This document shows, in pieces, positions 36,061 through 47,019 of a stretch of DNA of 64,000 nucleotides (the stretch's first letter is position 1; the number at the start of each line of letters is the position of its first letter). Made by a program: the position numbers and the translations under genes. The stretch comes from Isoetes taiwanensis (taxonomy: Eukaryota; Streptophyta; Lycopodiopsida; Isoetales; Isoetaceae), in assembly GCA_021234155.1 (NCBI GenBank), contig JAJEKV010000080.1, positions 5,108,112-5,172,111 on the forward strand, in the 5' to 3' direction. Below the pieces are notes generated by a model. That model was not told the DNA's origin, ran no database searches, and saw only the letters and a list, made by a program, of their open reading frames with translations.

Positions 36061-37353
36061 GGTGTTTGCTTCTTGAACAAAGATTCTTTGTTGATTTTTC
36101 GCTTCTGTGTGATGAAATGTTTTGAGGCGAAAGCCATTAACCAAAGTAGGTAATGGAGTGCCATCTAACTCAGCCAGTTGGAAAAAACGCCGGTCGAACC
36201 ACTTTAATAATTTGATAAGGGCCAAGCCAACGAAACTTAAGTTTACCCTAAAATTTTGTACCGAGAATCATAAAGAAGAACCAAATCTCCTTCTTTGAAT
36301 GTTTTTGTCTTGCACGTTTGTCATGTAAAGATTTTTTGCAACCGTTGTCCATGAAGAACACGAATATAAGCATCCCTTCTAAGTTCATCCAACTGCTCCA
36401 ATTGATAGACCCTTTCTTTGAGTGCGAGGGCGGATTATGGGCGTGAGCGCTTGAAAAACTGAGTGTAGGAAGGATATATTCAAACGGCATGAGAGCTTCC
36501 CTCGACCATAAACCAATTTGAAAGGAGTGTGACCTATAGCTATTTTGAAACAAGTATTGTAGGCCCAAAGAATGAGGGAAGTTTTGTTTGCCGGTCGTGC
36601 GGAAGGCCACAAATTTTCATGAGAATGGTGACCGTAGTTTTGTTGGTGCTTTCGCCAAACCATTACCTTGAGGATAGTAAGGTGCGCTTGTGATGATGTA
36701 TCAAGAGATAATCCACTCGCCTTGATGGTATGATTGATAAAGTGGACACCACGATCATCGACCAGCTTCCGCGGGGCAGCCGAATCGCTGATGATTTGTT
36801 GATAGAGGACCTTACTGCTTGCCGCAGCGATGTTGTCCGAAGTGCATAAAGCTCCACCCATTTAGCAAACAGAGTCGGTGAGAACTGTATCGTAGCGCAC
36901 GGTGTGCCGCCAGAGGGGTCGATGGGTCCCACAAAATCCATTCCCCATTTGGTCGGGCGGGAAGTGGCGCGTGGCAACCGGCCAAGGGAAGAGCGTCGCA
37001 GTTTACCGGCCCACAATACCGGCAAGCATCACACGTCTTGGGCGGGCGTGAGCGTCTTTTGAAGAGTGGGCCAAAAATACCCAAATGAGAAGGATTTTAT
37101 GCGTGCGTGGTGTCACCATGAAATGACCACCACCTAGTCCTTGATGAGCTTCTCGAACAATATCCGGAACTTCATGAGGTAGAACACGGCCGTCGAAGGA
37201 TGGTATCCTTACCCTTTTTGTAGAGATGTCCCGCAACCATGGTGTAGTCACGGACCTCACGGAGAAATTGATGTTGACGGATTGCCGCTTGGCGAGAGAG
37301 CCGTCGCGTCTTCCGGTGGAAGAGCACACGTGAGGAGGTACCTGAAAAATCAT
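36061..37353 (-). pseudogene. Gypsy integrase, copy 1
   Basis: Zinc-binding HHCC remains: EAHQGLGGGHF near 37,120-37,155 and CDACRYC near 37,015-37,035. Core: KWGMDFVGPI (first Asp) near 36,915-36,945 and VDDRGVHFIN (second Asp) near 36,740-36,770. PYYPQGNGLA lies near 36,660-36,690, where GLAES would be expected for the catalytic Glu but the frame reads GLAKAP because one base is missing at a CAG/CTG site (GCTTTCGCC). Downstream LWAYNTCFKIAIGHTPF and the C-terminal LAELDGTPLP block follow in other frames. Confidence 0.82.
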
Positions 37354-37479
37354 GGAACCAATGTGGTGTTGCCGTGACTAAAAAGAGTTGAGCGTCGGGG
37401 AAAGGCGTCGGAGACTCCAGCTTGAGGGATCATCCGTGGTGGATGCGTGAAAGATAATCCGAACCACATGAGATTTGCT

Positions 37480-37940
37480 GCCTTGTGAACAATTTCAAAA
37501 GGGGCAAATTCTTGAGAAGAAGGACCCAACGAGCAATGCGGCCCGTGGGCGTGATTTGTTGATCAAATAAAGGAGTGCTTGGTGATCAACAAAGAACTTG
37601 ATTTGATTGCCCAAAAGGTAGTGACGGAGCGTTGGACCATTTAAAATGAGACCCAAAACTTCACGCCTGCTGCGGAATAGTTGCGCTCAATTGAGTTTTC
37701 TACACGGGCGTATCGATTTGGTTTGTCGGGCAATAGCATCATATTCTTGAGAAAGAACAGCTCCAATAGCAAACGCCGACATCGACATGAACATGAAAGG
37801 GCTTGTCCCATTGAGGAGGAACAAGAACCGGGCCTGAAAGTAAGCAAAAAGCTTCAATCGTTGAAAAAGATCCGCCTGGAATTCAAGCCAGTGGATTCAT
37901 CACCCGTGAGTTTATGAATGGGATGCGCAATGGCCGCTAG
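37480..37940 (-). pseudogene. Gypsy RNase H, copy 1
   Basis: Minus-strand blocks match the RT-RNase H connection and RNase H of Gypsy: FHVHVD-type start near 37,785, RNYSA near 37,670, FVDHQALLYL near 37,560-37,600 and GRIARWVL near 37,510-37,540, in different frames. Confidence 0.7.
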
Positions 37941-38870
37941 TCCGGGAATGAAGGTGGAGTAATAATTGACCTTACCGGGAAAGAGCGTGTCTCCTTGATA
38001 TTGGCCGGTGCTTGAGCTTTGAGCACCTTAACTGGTTTTGGCAGGGATCTGTGGTGATACCGCTTTGCTAACAACGTGGGCCTAAGAACTCCCCGAGGTG
38101 ACGCAAAGGTGCATTTCTCCTGATTGAGACTAATGCCGCATCATCACATTTCTGAAAGACGAGTTCCAATTTATCCAAATGGTCAGCCATGGAACGTAGA
38201 GGCGTAGAAAGTCATCTTGAAAAATGTGTAAGAAGGGATTTGCCTTCATGAAATCATGAAAAACCGAGCATGATGCGTTGAAATGTGAATGGAGAGTTTG
38301 ATAAGCCAAAAGGAACCACCTTGTAGGCAAAAAGTACCCCACCGGGGTGGTGAAGGTAGTCTTGAGTTGATCGATTCTTTGATTGAGATCCGATTGTAGC
38401 CGAAAAACCATCCATGAAGGAGTACATCTCATGTCCAAATACCTCTTCCAACCACGGTCCGTGAAGGGAAGTGGAAAATGATCACGCCCGTGGCCCGATT
38501 GAGTTTTCGGTGAGTCCACGCACGCCGGATCTTACCATTGTGTTTGAGTGCAATGACAATGGGGCTCACCCATTCGAATGTTTGACCTCATAGATCAAGC
38601 CCGCAGCAAAGGGAGCTTGTCAATTTTACGCCTTGACGCCGATCACGGTAATTGGGGTTGAGCCGCATGTCGTTGCTAAACCGACGTGCATCGACGGTTT
38701 GCAGGAAATGGTGAGTTCCCCAAGCTTTTGTTGATTCCCAAAGATCTCTGTGAGCTCCGGCTTAAAATGTGTTTGAACTTTTGAAGAGTTTGACAACCCC
38801 GCTTACGATAGGGAGCTCGGAAGATTTGTAGCAAGCCTGACAGACGGTGATTGTTGCCAACATCCACGAT
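37941..38870 (-). pseudogene. Gypsy reverse transcriptase, copy 1
   Basis: N-terminal blocks (Tyr-Arg-Lys-Arg then GLIYEV type) near 38,590-38,660, HEMYSFMDGFS near 38,400-38,440 (first catalytic Asp), VVPFGLSNSPFTFQRIM near 38,270-38,320, and FLHIFQDDF near 38,215-38,245. The usual Y-x-DD is QDD here (FQDDF). Frame changes separate all of these. Confidence 0.82.
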
Positions 38871-39245
38871 TTCGACTTCGAGTCCGAATATGGGGTATCA
38901 CTTGTCCCGACAATGTGCGTGGAGGTTGGAGCATGACAGGATGCGTGGCACTGCGGTGGGTGAAAAAGAGAGGTTGCCGAAGTTTCCTCGCTGGGAGGTT
39001 GCCTCATGACAATGGACATCCTGCAGGGAGCCGCAGGAGATTCCTCATCCGAAAAGTGATCAACCCGTTGAATTCGATTGCAAGGAGCCGTAGGGGTCAA
39101 GCAAAGCCGCCTACGGCCGGTCCCGATCAAGAGTCATTTCACCCCAAGGATCGAAAGATATTCTGGTAGGGATGACGAGGCGACTTGCAGGGAGCCCGAA
39201 CTTGATAGATGTTCCGAGCTTCCTCGGACTGCCTCGAGAGAGGGT

Positions 39246-39759
39246 TCAAAGATGTTCAAATGAAATGATCTTGCCTGTTTCCAAGTCCATGGTGGCATTG
39301 AGGTGACCATCAGTGATGACTAACTGATCCGTGGCCCAGTAATGGATACTCGTGGCCTGGCGGAGAAAAGGTCGGCCAACCAACATTTCATAATCGCTGG
39401 GATCTTCCCCAGCCTTCCAAACTCCAAATTCCAAAGGGAATCGGAGGTCACCAATGTTGATGTGAAGAAGAGGCGTGACGCCTTGAGGTCTCGTGATATG
39501 GCCATTAGCCAATTTGATGTCATATGGGGCACGATAAAGTTCTTTGATGCCCATTTGTTTGCGGAGTTTATCCGTGATGAGATTGACTGCGCTACCTCCG
39601 TCTATTTGAACATGGTTGACTTGCTGATTACCCACCGTGGCATGGACCGTGGGTGTAGAGGTAGCAACAACCCAAAATAAAACAGTCGGGAGTGGTAATT
39701 GGTCCTTGAGAGCAGGACAGAGTTTCAAAATGGTTGCCAAGCTTAAAGAAATTTCGATC
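39246..39759 (-). pseudogene. Gypsy retropepsin, 5'-truncated, copy 1
   Basis: An open frame of 164 codons from 39,740 to 39,246 encodes a retroviral-type aspartic protease with catalytic VQIDGGSAVNLI near 39,570-39,610 (DGGS in place of the usual DTGA/DSGA; the DGGS form is found in Athila/Tat-like elements) and the flap-side block MLVGRPFLRQA near 39,365-39,395. It matures the polyprotein. This is the longest clean pol segment of copy 1. It is joined at 39,760 to the PAR1 side of copy 2, so gag and the 5' LTR are absent. Confidence 0.88.
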
Positions 39760-40654
39760 TTTCTCTATCTCCAGTTTGTTTAGGAATTAAATTCGTTTTT
39801 AATTGGCCTACAAAACAAGGTTTGCTTCGATACATTTTGTAGCATCCCATCTCTGCCAGAAGAGAACAAAAGAGACAGAGAGGGCATGCATTATTCTACA
39901 AGATAAGATCTTGAGAGGTGAAGCTTGCAAAATTTGCAGTACTTTTGATATCAATAGTCTATATAGCTGCTTTTATATTATTGGGACAAAGAAACGAAAC
40001 AATAGCTCGCCTGGTCAGGAAAAAGCCAGCTGCAGACATGCAGCCTAAGGTCCATTTAAGGCTCGCACTTCATTGAGCATGAACATTGTCCTAAAGTATT
40101 TAGTCTTAAGATAAGCATTTTGCTACAGTCTAGAGATATAGTCTGCAAGACTGCTCCCAGGTTGACTGTAGCTGGTGGCTATGGGAGGGGAAAGCATAAC
40201 AATAGGATTGGACCTGCTTTGCCTCAAAAGATTTGCTCGCATCAAATCAGCGTGTACATTTTGGCTCCAAGATTCCAAATGCTTCTACTTCCTTCTATTT
40301 GTAAGTTTCTACCAGCATGAATCATGTTTTCTTCATCGTCAAATTTGTTGTATTATGATTTCTAATAATTTTATAGCAGAAGTTGTAAGTATAGGTTCAA
40401 TATCCAGTCATCTAGATTCTTCCAATAATCTAAAGTGGAAGGTTTTCCTACAATTTAAAGTCTTTGTTCGTGTGTGAAGTCTATAGTCTTTGTAAATGAG
40501 GCTGGATTCTCACTGTTTATAGCTTTCTGATCCATGCAGCCATGACATCATTACATCTGTATGTAGAACTATGCATTGATGTGGAACTTCCTGCAAAATG
40601 GATCCAGATGAAGCATCATGTCTTCCAAAGGTCAGATTCATCTAATCCATATTC
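39760..40654 (+). other. Sequence upstream of PAR1 exons, copy 2
   Basis: Collinear with 16,107-16,992. No PAR1 first exon is recognised. Confidence 0.4.
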
Positions 40655-41711
40655 TGTGCTCCTTCAACATATTGTTGTAGCTTTTTCTTCTCTTTTGACT
40701 TTTTTATTACAGAATATGTTGAAAAACTAGAGAGAATATCTTTTTTAGTGAATCAGCCATGTCAACTCTGATATTTCTCTTTGTTCTTTAGCTAGACATT
40801 GAGTTTTATAGTGGCTTTTACCTGAAGCAAAGAATGTGACACCAATCCTAGGTGGAAAAGGTACAACTCACTATAAATGTGTTATGAGTTCGTTGATGAG
40901 TGCAACTTTTTATGGCCAAATGGGCAATAGCTTTTGCACGTTTCAGTTCAGTCTGTTGATGTGTTGCATGTTTGCCATTTGGATCATCATGTTCAATTTT
41001 AAAGCTTGGACTGATCAGATTGTCTTAAGATCTTTCTAAGCTTCTTGACCATGTTCTTCGGGCCTCTAATATTATTGCTGGCATAGCTGAGGAGTGGGTA
41101 GAAACAGAGGACTGTTTAAATGCATGTGGTATGGAAAAGATAACTGTGGGCATGTCTTTTGATGGGCTTCTCCAGAAGCAATTTGCTCAGAAGATATGCT
41201 CTCATGCTTGCCAGAACAACTGCCCTAACATTGTTGATCTCTACATAAAGCTTGCTGCTAGAGAAGGTAAATGAAATGCCCTTCGCAATGTAATGTGTAG
41301 ATAATTGCATATTCTGTTATCTCTAAACAGCCTGAGCCTACCCATTACCTCTTCCAACATTATCCAATGTACATTTTCTTGCAATAATCTGATCCTGCTT
41401 CTAAATGCATTTCATCTCAGGTTCCGTTGTGAACAAGTAATCTTTCCATTGATGTAGGGGTTTACCTTCCAGAGATGTGCAACTTTTTGAAGCCTACTTC
41501 CCGCAGACTAAATGGGGAGGTTGAGTTTGACAGAAGTTTAAGCGCCTTACTTACAACCTGGGACCAAGATATAGCATCTGCTCCTGCTCCTTCACTCCCA
41601 GAAGTTTAGGATCTACAACTCCACTGTATATACCCTAGGCATTTATTTTTTGGCTCTCTCATGATAAAAGTGTTGTGGGTCCTTCCCCGTAAACAAAACT
41701 TATATGTATAT
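40655..41711 (+). repeat. Local tandem unit 1 around PAR1 exons, copy 2
   Basis: Matches 16,993-18,060 and repeats at 41,712-42,887. Confidence 0.88.
41030..41609 (+). pseudogene. PAR1-family exon pair, unit 1 copy 2
   Basis: Exon 41,030-41,266 encodes EEWVETEDCLNACGMEK, KICSHACQNNCPNIVDLY and LAAREG. The last exon, 41,458-41,609, encodes GVYLPEMCNFLKPTSRRLNGEVE and stops at TAG 41,607-41,609. Both exons are open and joined by a GT-AG intron of about 191 bp. The 5' exons of a full PAR1 gene were not found. Confidence 0.82.
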
Positions 41712-42887
41712 TGTGCTCCTTTAATATATTGTTCTAGCTTTTTCTTCTCTTTTGACTTTTTTATTACAGAATATGCTGAAAAACTTGAGAGAATATCTTT
41801 TTTAGTGACTCAGCCATGTTAACTCTGATATTTCTCTTTGTTCTTTAGCTACACATTGATTTTTATAGTGGCTTTTACCTGAAGCAAAGAATGTGACACC
41901 AATCCTAGGTGGAAAAGGTACAACTCACTAGATGCCCTTTCTTACATATATAAATGTGTTATGAGTTCGTTGATAAGTGCAACTTTTTATGGCCAAATGG
42001 GCAATAGGTTTTGCAGGCTTTAGTTCAGTCTGTTGATGTGTTGCACGTTTGCCATTTGGATCATCATGTTCAATTTTAAAGCTTGGACTGATCAAATTGT
42101 TTTAAGATCTTTCTAAGCTTCTTGACCCTCTTCTTCAGGCCTCTAATATTGTTGCTGGCATAGCTGAGGAGTGGGTAGAAACAGAGGACTGTTTAAATGC
42201 ATGTGGTCTGGAAAAGATAACTGTGGCATGTCTTCTGATGGCCTTCTCCAGAAGAAATTTGCTCAGAAGATATGCTCTCCTGCTTGCCAGAACAACTGCC
42301 CTAACATTGTTGATCTCTACATAAAGCTTGCTGCTGGAGAAGGTAAATGAAATGCCCTTCGCAATGTAATGTGTAGATAATGTTCTGTTATCTCTAAACA
42401 GCCTGAGCCTACCCATTATCTCTTCCAACATTATCCAATGTACATTTTCTTGCAACAATCTGATCCTGCATCTAAATGCATTTCATCTCAGGTTCCGTTG
42501 TGAATTTTGTTCCCTTTCCTAGGTCCTTTTTTTACATTTTTTATGCACTGCTTTCGTGGGATCGATTACTAACTATACAAGTAATCTTTCCATTTATGTA
42601 GGGGTTTACCATCCAGGGATGTGCAACTTTTTGAAGCATACTTCCCGCAGACTAATTGGGGAGGTTGAGTTTGACAGAAGTTTAAGCGCCTCACTTACAA
42701 CCTGGGACCAAGATATAGCATCTGCTCCTGCTCCTTCACTCCCAGAAGTTTAGGATCTACAAGGAAGTTATTATCGGCTCCACAGTTATTATCGGCTCCA
42801 CTGTATATACCCTAGGCATTTATTTTTCGGTTCTCTCATGATAAAAGTGTTGTGGGTCCTTCCCCGTAAACAAAACTTATATGTATA
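41712..42887 (+). repeat. Local tandem unit 2 around PAR1 exons, copy 2
   Basis: Second unit, ending ATGTATA at 42,887. Intron sequence is longer than in unit 1. Confidence 0.88.
42107..42753 (+). pseudogene. PAR1-family exon pair, unit 2 copy 2
   Basis: Exon 42,107-42,342 encodes EEWVETEDCLNACGLEKITV, then loses the frame because one G is missing (GTGGCATG at 42,225 for GTGGGCATG). LAAGEG is recovered at the end. The last exon, 42,602-42,753, is fully open and encodes GVYHPGMCNFLKHTSRRLIG...ending APAPSLPEV and TAG. It is the cleanest PAR1 C-terminal exon in the window. Confidence 0.84.
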
Positions 42888-43684
42888 GCATATTTATTAT
42901 TTATTATGTCTAAGCAACAATCAAGCAAGGGTTCCACCATTCAACTAGCATTAGACTCTTTTGATCTTGGGTTTTCAGGTTTTGTTGCTCTTCTTCAACA
43001 TGCAACAATGGTTAACATTTTCGAAGTAACAGTCAGAAGTTGTCTTTCTTTGCTTTCAATCTATCTTATATGGCTCAACAATTTTGATTAAGCGATATCA
43101 ATCTTCATGAGCAGATTATCAATATTCGCCTCCAATCTGTTGTCATAGAGGTAGCAACTTGGTAAGTTCAATACATTTTTTCTAATATATATATCCTTTA
43201 TAATTAATAGATGCCAACTTCATTTCAATAATTATGCAACTTCGCTTCAATATATATGCTAGGTGCATAAGTGTGGTGCTATGGTGCATAAGTTTATAGC
43301 ACTATTTAATAAATTGGTCTTTGCTCTTCCAATAAAACATTGCGATAGACATGAATTCTTCATTGAACAATCATACAATATTGTGTTGCCTTACCACACA
43401 ATAGTTTTCCGACCTTGATTATAACATAGCCACACTAAAATTGAGCCTGCATGTGTCACATCCTGGATCGAAAACCTTTCTTCAATCTCCCCCTCCTAGG
43501 CCGACCTTCAATGCTAAACTTGCTATGATGTGACATTTGATGCACTATAAGCAGTGTCTTTTGAATAGTTGCCGATGCCATCAAAGCATATGCAATATGT
43601 CAAATATATCAAACCATTTACTCCTGTTCCCCTATATATTTTAACACAAATTGCCCAAAGCCCCATTTCAAGTTCATACCTAAA
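42888..43684. other. No gene recognised
   Basis: AT-rich, between the PAR1 exons and the Helitron-type end. Confidence 0.45.
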
Positions 43685-43713
43685 GCCCGGCAACGCCGGG
43701 CACCATAACTAGT
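43685..43713 (+). other. Helitron 3' end, intact, copy 2
   Basis: A perfect hairpin GCCCGGC-AAC-GCCGGGC (43,685-43,701) is followed seven bases later by CTAG (43,709-43,712) and then T. This is the classical plant Helitron 3' terminus with its T of the AT target site. No confident 5' TC terminus could be placed, so the element body, which would lie to the left and may include the PAR1 exons, is not delimited. Confidence 0.8.
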
Positions 43714-44660
43714 TTATATTAAAATGTCAACTTAAGATACGAAATAAATGCCATTTAAAATACCCCAACAGTGCCCCTAAGCAGTAATGGTTGCTTGGAA
43801 CATTCCCAGGCCACCTACTGGCACTTCCAAGGCCAACTCATAACTACTGCCCCTAAGCTCTTAAAAACTGTAACATGATGTTAAAACCGTTTGTGTGCTA
43901 GTATATGGTGCATGTTTAGTGGACACTTCTCATCATATGATATACTAGGCTTTGAACCAATTCATTGGAAAATACAGATTTGACAACATAACTAAACTAG
44001 TCAGCATGTTGGCAATGTTGATATGTTTGAACCGTATAGGTATGTAAAATTATATTGTTTCATTGTACACCGAAGTTCCCTTTCGTGTTTTATGCATTAA
44101 TTTTGCGTTTTGTGTTTTATGCATTGAATTTTACATGCGTTGAACGCCTACTTGAGAATAGTATTGAATGAACAGCAAGATTGATGAATGAACAATAAAT
44201 TGAACGTTGATATCATTTTCAACTAGCACAAATTTGATAAAGAGAAATATTTTATGAAAGACCTTAGTCCTCGCGATAAATTTCTTGTATTAATCAAGAA
44301 ATTCAAATATAATCTCATTTAATACCCCGGGAGGGGCGTTGCACCTAATGTAAAGTCCATATGGCATGTGTATAACATAAGGTGTAATTAATTCTAGAGA
44401 GTTAATGATAGCTGATTCGTATATGATGTGATGGAACCATAATTATGCTCGCGCATACTAGGTTATACGAAATCTTGCATGCAACTACTATATTTGAGGA
44501 ACATTTTCTCCTTCATTCTCAAACCCTTCATTCTCCTTCAAGCACCTTCGCCTTCCTTCCGACCATCCTTCCTTCCGACTATGGTGATCCATGCTACCCC
44601 CACTTCATCCTGCCAGAGTTAAGGACAAAATGTCCTTCGTTGAATGTTGCACGCATATAA
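43714..44660. other. No gene recognised
   Basis: Collinear with 20,066-21,008. The 71-codon frame at 44,445-44,660 is conserved but unrecognised. Confidence 0.4.
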
Positions 44661-44669
44661 AAGACATGC

Positions 44670-44857
44670 GAGTTATGAAGGTCGCAGTTGAGTAAGAACT
44701 TAAAGCTATCTGGTGATGCAACATTGTCTGAACTTGGCCTGCTAGACAAGTATGGCATGTCTGCTGATGACATCAAGAATTATGTCTTCTGGTCCAAGGA
44801 CTTTCTGAAAAACAGGAAATCAAAGAAATACACCATACTACAAAAGTTTTAAATAAG
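44670..44857 (+). other. Probable upstream exon or 5' coding part of the unrecognised gene
   Basis: Open plus-strand reading gives LSGDATLSELGLLDKYGMS, then DIKNYVFWSKDF and KKYTILQKF before a TAA a few bases upstream of the 298-codon frame. The composition and the run-in to the next frame suggest one original coding region. Confidence 0.4.
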
Positions 44858-45754
44858 GTGATGGCTGAGCTGAGAAGAAAGGTTGCCATCCTGAAAGATG
44901 TTGGTGGTGGTTTATCTGCACTCCAATACCTGGTCTCTACTGACTATAAGGGTCTCCTACCTGATACAACAATAGACCCTCGTAATATTTCTCTGTTTGT
45001 ATTGGATAGCAGAACTACAAAAGGAGAGAAGGGGATGACTCAAAAAGAGTATAGCAGTTTTTTTATTAGCTGCATAGTCTTAACAACTGAGAAGCTCTTT
45101 ACTATTGTCATCATATGCCCTGCAAGAGAGCCTCATATGCATGCTTTGGTGGCTTCATACGACTTGGAATGCCTAAAGGTTGTTAGGGAAGGTTCTCTTC
45201 TCTTTGAGACAAAGGATACTGGTTTGAAGATGCAATTTAAAAGCTCCTGTATAATCTTCATAATGATATGCCTTGTGCCAGATGATGACTATGAGGTACT
45301 TAAGAGAAAAGGGGCATCAGATAAAGGTGCATGGCAGTGTTTTCTTTTGGATGAACCCATCTTGAAAAATGTGTTCTACAAAGCAGATGATGAGGATGAA
45401 GCGAATGAATGTCAGGAATTTGATGTTCCTGAGCTTTACCGGAAGGACATCACTCTGGAATTGCTGACAAAAGAGAAGGGGCCCTTGAATAAACATGGAT
45501 TTGCAATCAATCTGGCTAGTTATCTCGTTGAGGCTTTTGCACCACTTGATACCACTTGCTGTGAACTTCATGTTGGAAGGTACACTGGTAGAGAAACCCT
45601 GAAGACATCAAGAAGATGTCTAAGTTTTGTCAATGATGATCAGTCCAGGGATTTCCTTGAAGTGTTTTTCAAAAAGGTACTAGCCACGACTGATTGGGGT
45701 CCTGTCAAAGATAAAAACCCGTTTGCTTTGTACCTTACAATGGGGCGAAGTTGA
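44858..45754 (+). CDS. Unrecognised protein, 298 codons
   Basis: The longest clean frame outside the transposon-derived coding regions. The predicted protein is soluble, mixed alpha/beta in feel, with blocks LRRKVAILKDVGGGLSALQ, NISLFVLDSRT, HMHALVASYDLECLKVV, GAWQCFLLDEPILKNVFY, an acidic DDEDEANE run and NLASYLVEAFAPLDTTCCEL. There is no signal peptide. A short hydrophobic stretch near residues 120-140 (SCIIFIMICLV) may come from a shifted frame. I do not recognise a family. The homologous stretch in copy 1 is shattered, almost entirely at CTG/CAG sites. It could be a low-copy host gene fragment or part of a large unrecognised element. Confidence 0.55.
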   Translation: MMAELRRKVAILKDVGGGLSALQYLVSTDYKGLLPDTTIDPRNISLFVLDSRTTKGEKGMTQKEYSSFFISCIVLTTEKLFTIVIICPAREPHMHALVASYDLECLKVVREGSLLFETKDTGLKMQFKSSCIIFIMICLVPDDDYEVLKRKGASDKGAWQCFLLDEPILKNVFYKADDEDEANECQEFDVPELYRKDITLELLTKEKGPLNKHGFAINLASYLVEAFAPLDTTCCELHVGRYTGRETLKTSRRCLSFVNDDQSRDFLEVFFKKVLATTDWGPVKDKNPFALYLTMGRS

Positions 45755-45831
45755 CTCCTCTTTCACAATCGCCTCCAAGAACAACTCCATAATGTTCAGA
45801 AAGCAATGCAACCCACGAGGAGAAGGCCGCA

Positions 45832-46092
45832 ATGTTAGCGCAGGAACATGAGATCATGGACCAAAATATGGAGTCTATGCTTGGTAATATTCCAACTGGT
45901 AATGTTACACTTGGGGGTACAGTCACTTCGACTATGGTAGTTCCTGATACGAGCCAGGATAATCATGCAAGCTCAGATTCAACCACTGAGGTTAAGAAAC
46001 AAAACCCTGAGGTAGTTTTCATAGAAGAAAGCGTGTCCAAACTAAACCGTGGAGTTGATGCTTTTGGCAGTAAGCATCCGGGAGTGAAGTAA
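45832..46092 (+). pseudogene. Unrecognised coding block, 86 codons
   Basis: Open frame with an EHEIMDQNMESMLGNIPTGN start and a Ser/Thr/Asp-rich middle; its end is QNPEVVFIEESVSKLNRG. It follows the 298-codon frame after about 80 bp. It may be a later exon of the same gene. Copy 1 (about 22,170-22,430) has the same block with frame breaks. Confidence 0.4.
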
Positions 46093-46249
46093 ATGCTACC
46101 GCTGCTGGAGATGACCACAAAGGCTCTGATGATGAAAGGTAATTCACGCCAGGTGCTATATGTAAAATACTTATGACAGATAAAACGCGCTTGGCATGTA
46201 TTGCAGACTATTTTTGTATGGCATAAGAAGCTTATTAACAGGGATGACT

Positions 46250-46596
46250 TCGAACAAGTCCCTCTAGAATCGAATACTAAGTGGATCTATCCTCGCCCAC
46301 ACTTAGAAGATATGATGAATGAGGCGTTCAGATTGTTTCGAGTTGCTATCTGATCCTCAATGAAGTGCAGACATATTGAAGAAGTTTTTAGGGTGTTATC
46401 AGGAATGAATAGAGACTTTGTGATGATTTGGGACCAAACTAAGTGTATAAAGTTTCCACATCCAAGAGATTCGGATGGTAAATCGGTCTTCGTTAAACAT
46501 CTCGGTACTACGATGCATCAGCTTGGCATTCAAAAGAAAGAGGACATCATAATAGTAGATGATGATGCTCTTAAGTGCTTTTATAATCAAGATTAG
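46250..46596 (+). pseudogene. Unrecognised coding block with HIEEVFRVL segment
   Basis: Two joined blocks: PLESNTKWIYPRPHLEDMM and, after a stop near 46,350, CRHIEEVFRVLSGMNRDFVM and IKFPHPRD, ending FYNQD and TAG. The Asp-rich end (IIIVDDDAL) is notable. The family is not recognised. Confidence 0.4.
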
Positions 46597-46641
46597 GGTT
46601 TAAATCCATTAAATTATACTCCACTAGATTGCTCAACAGAC

Positions 46642-46797
46642 ATGTTTCTAGTACTATTCATGTCCATCATGAGTGGGTTGGCTGCTAATAAAACAGTATC
46701 AGATATTGTCAAAATGCATCCAGAACTACATCGAACTAAGAAAATGGACCCCTATCTTGAGAGATATTTGACAAAGAAAGGACTAGTCCCTCCATGA
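46642..46797 (+). CDS. Small unrecognised ORF, 51 aa
   Basis: Starts MFLVLFMSIM and ends LERYLTKKGLVPP. Copy 1 carries one extra C in the same frame (23,050-23,075). It may be the last exon of the unrecognised gene. Confidence 0.35.
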   Translation: MFLVLFMSIMSGLAANKTVSDIVKMHPELHRTKKMDPYLERYLTKKGLVPP

Positions 46798-47019
46798 TGT
46801 AATTTTCATATCAAGTGAATACAATGTAAAAAGTGTTCTATGTAATTGATGTGTTGTTATCTACAAATGCTCATCAAACAACACATTCTTTTCACTAAAA
46901 CAAGAAAATGTTAAACCACCCACTATAATATAAAAATTTGCACTCTTGCAAAACAGCATGTCACACACCACAATACTATATTGAAAAAAGGATATGCAAA
47001 AGTGGTGTGCTTTTGGAAC

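Larger units (their letters stand above)
16107..39759 (+). repeat. Copy 1 of ~24-kb head-to-tail tandem duplication
   Basis: The sequence from TTTCTCTATCTCCAG at 16,107 recurs from 39,760 and stays collinear to the window end. The offset is 23,653 at the left, nearly constant through 20,793/44,445, and about 24.5 kb at the right, because copy 2 has extra bases including an insert of about 737 bp at 49,351. Copy 1 ends inside the protease domain of a Gypsy element and joins copy 2 without a spacer. It has more small differences from family motifs than copy 2 between about 21 and 31 kb. Confidence 0.93.
31500..39759 (-). mobile_element. Ty3/Gypsy retrotransposon, truncated, copy 1
   Basis: Minus-strand order is protease (39.7-39.2 kb), RT, RNase H, integrase (to 36.06 kb), a spacer of about 0.9 kb, then a separate long coding region (35.1-32.3 kb). 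RT before integrase defines Gypsy. There is no chromodomain; the integrase C-terminus (LLYDSRYK, LPTLVNGFRLK type) resembles the Tat/Athila branch. The 5' part (LTR, gag) is cut off at the duplication junction. Confidence 0.85.

Noticed and set aside
42107-42753. Functional PAR1 gene
   Set aside because: The upstream exons with signal peptide and first Cys motifs are absent and the penultimate exon has a frame break.
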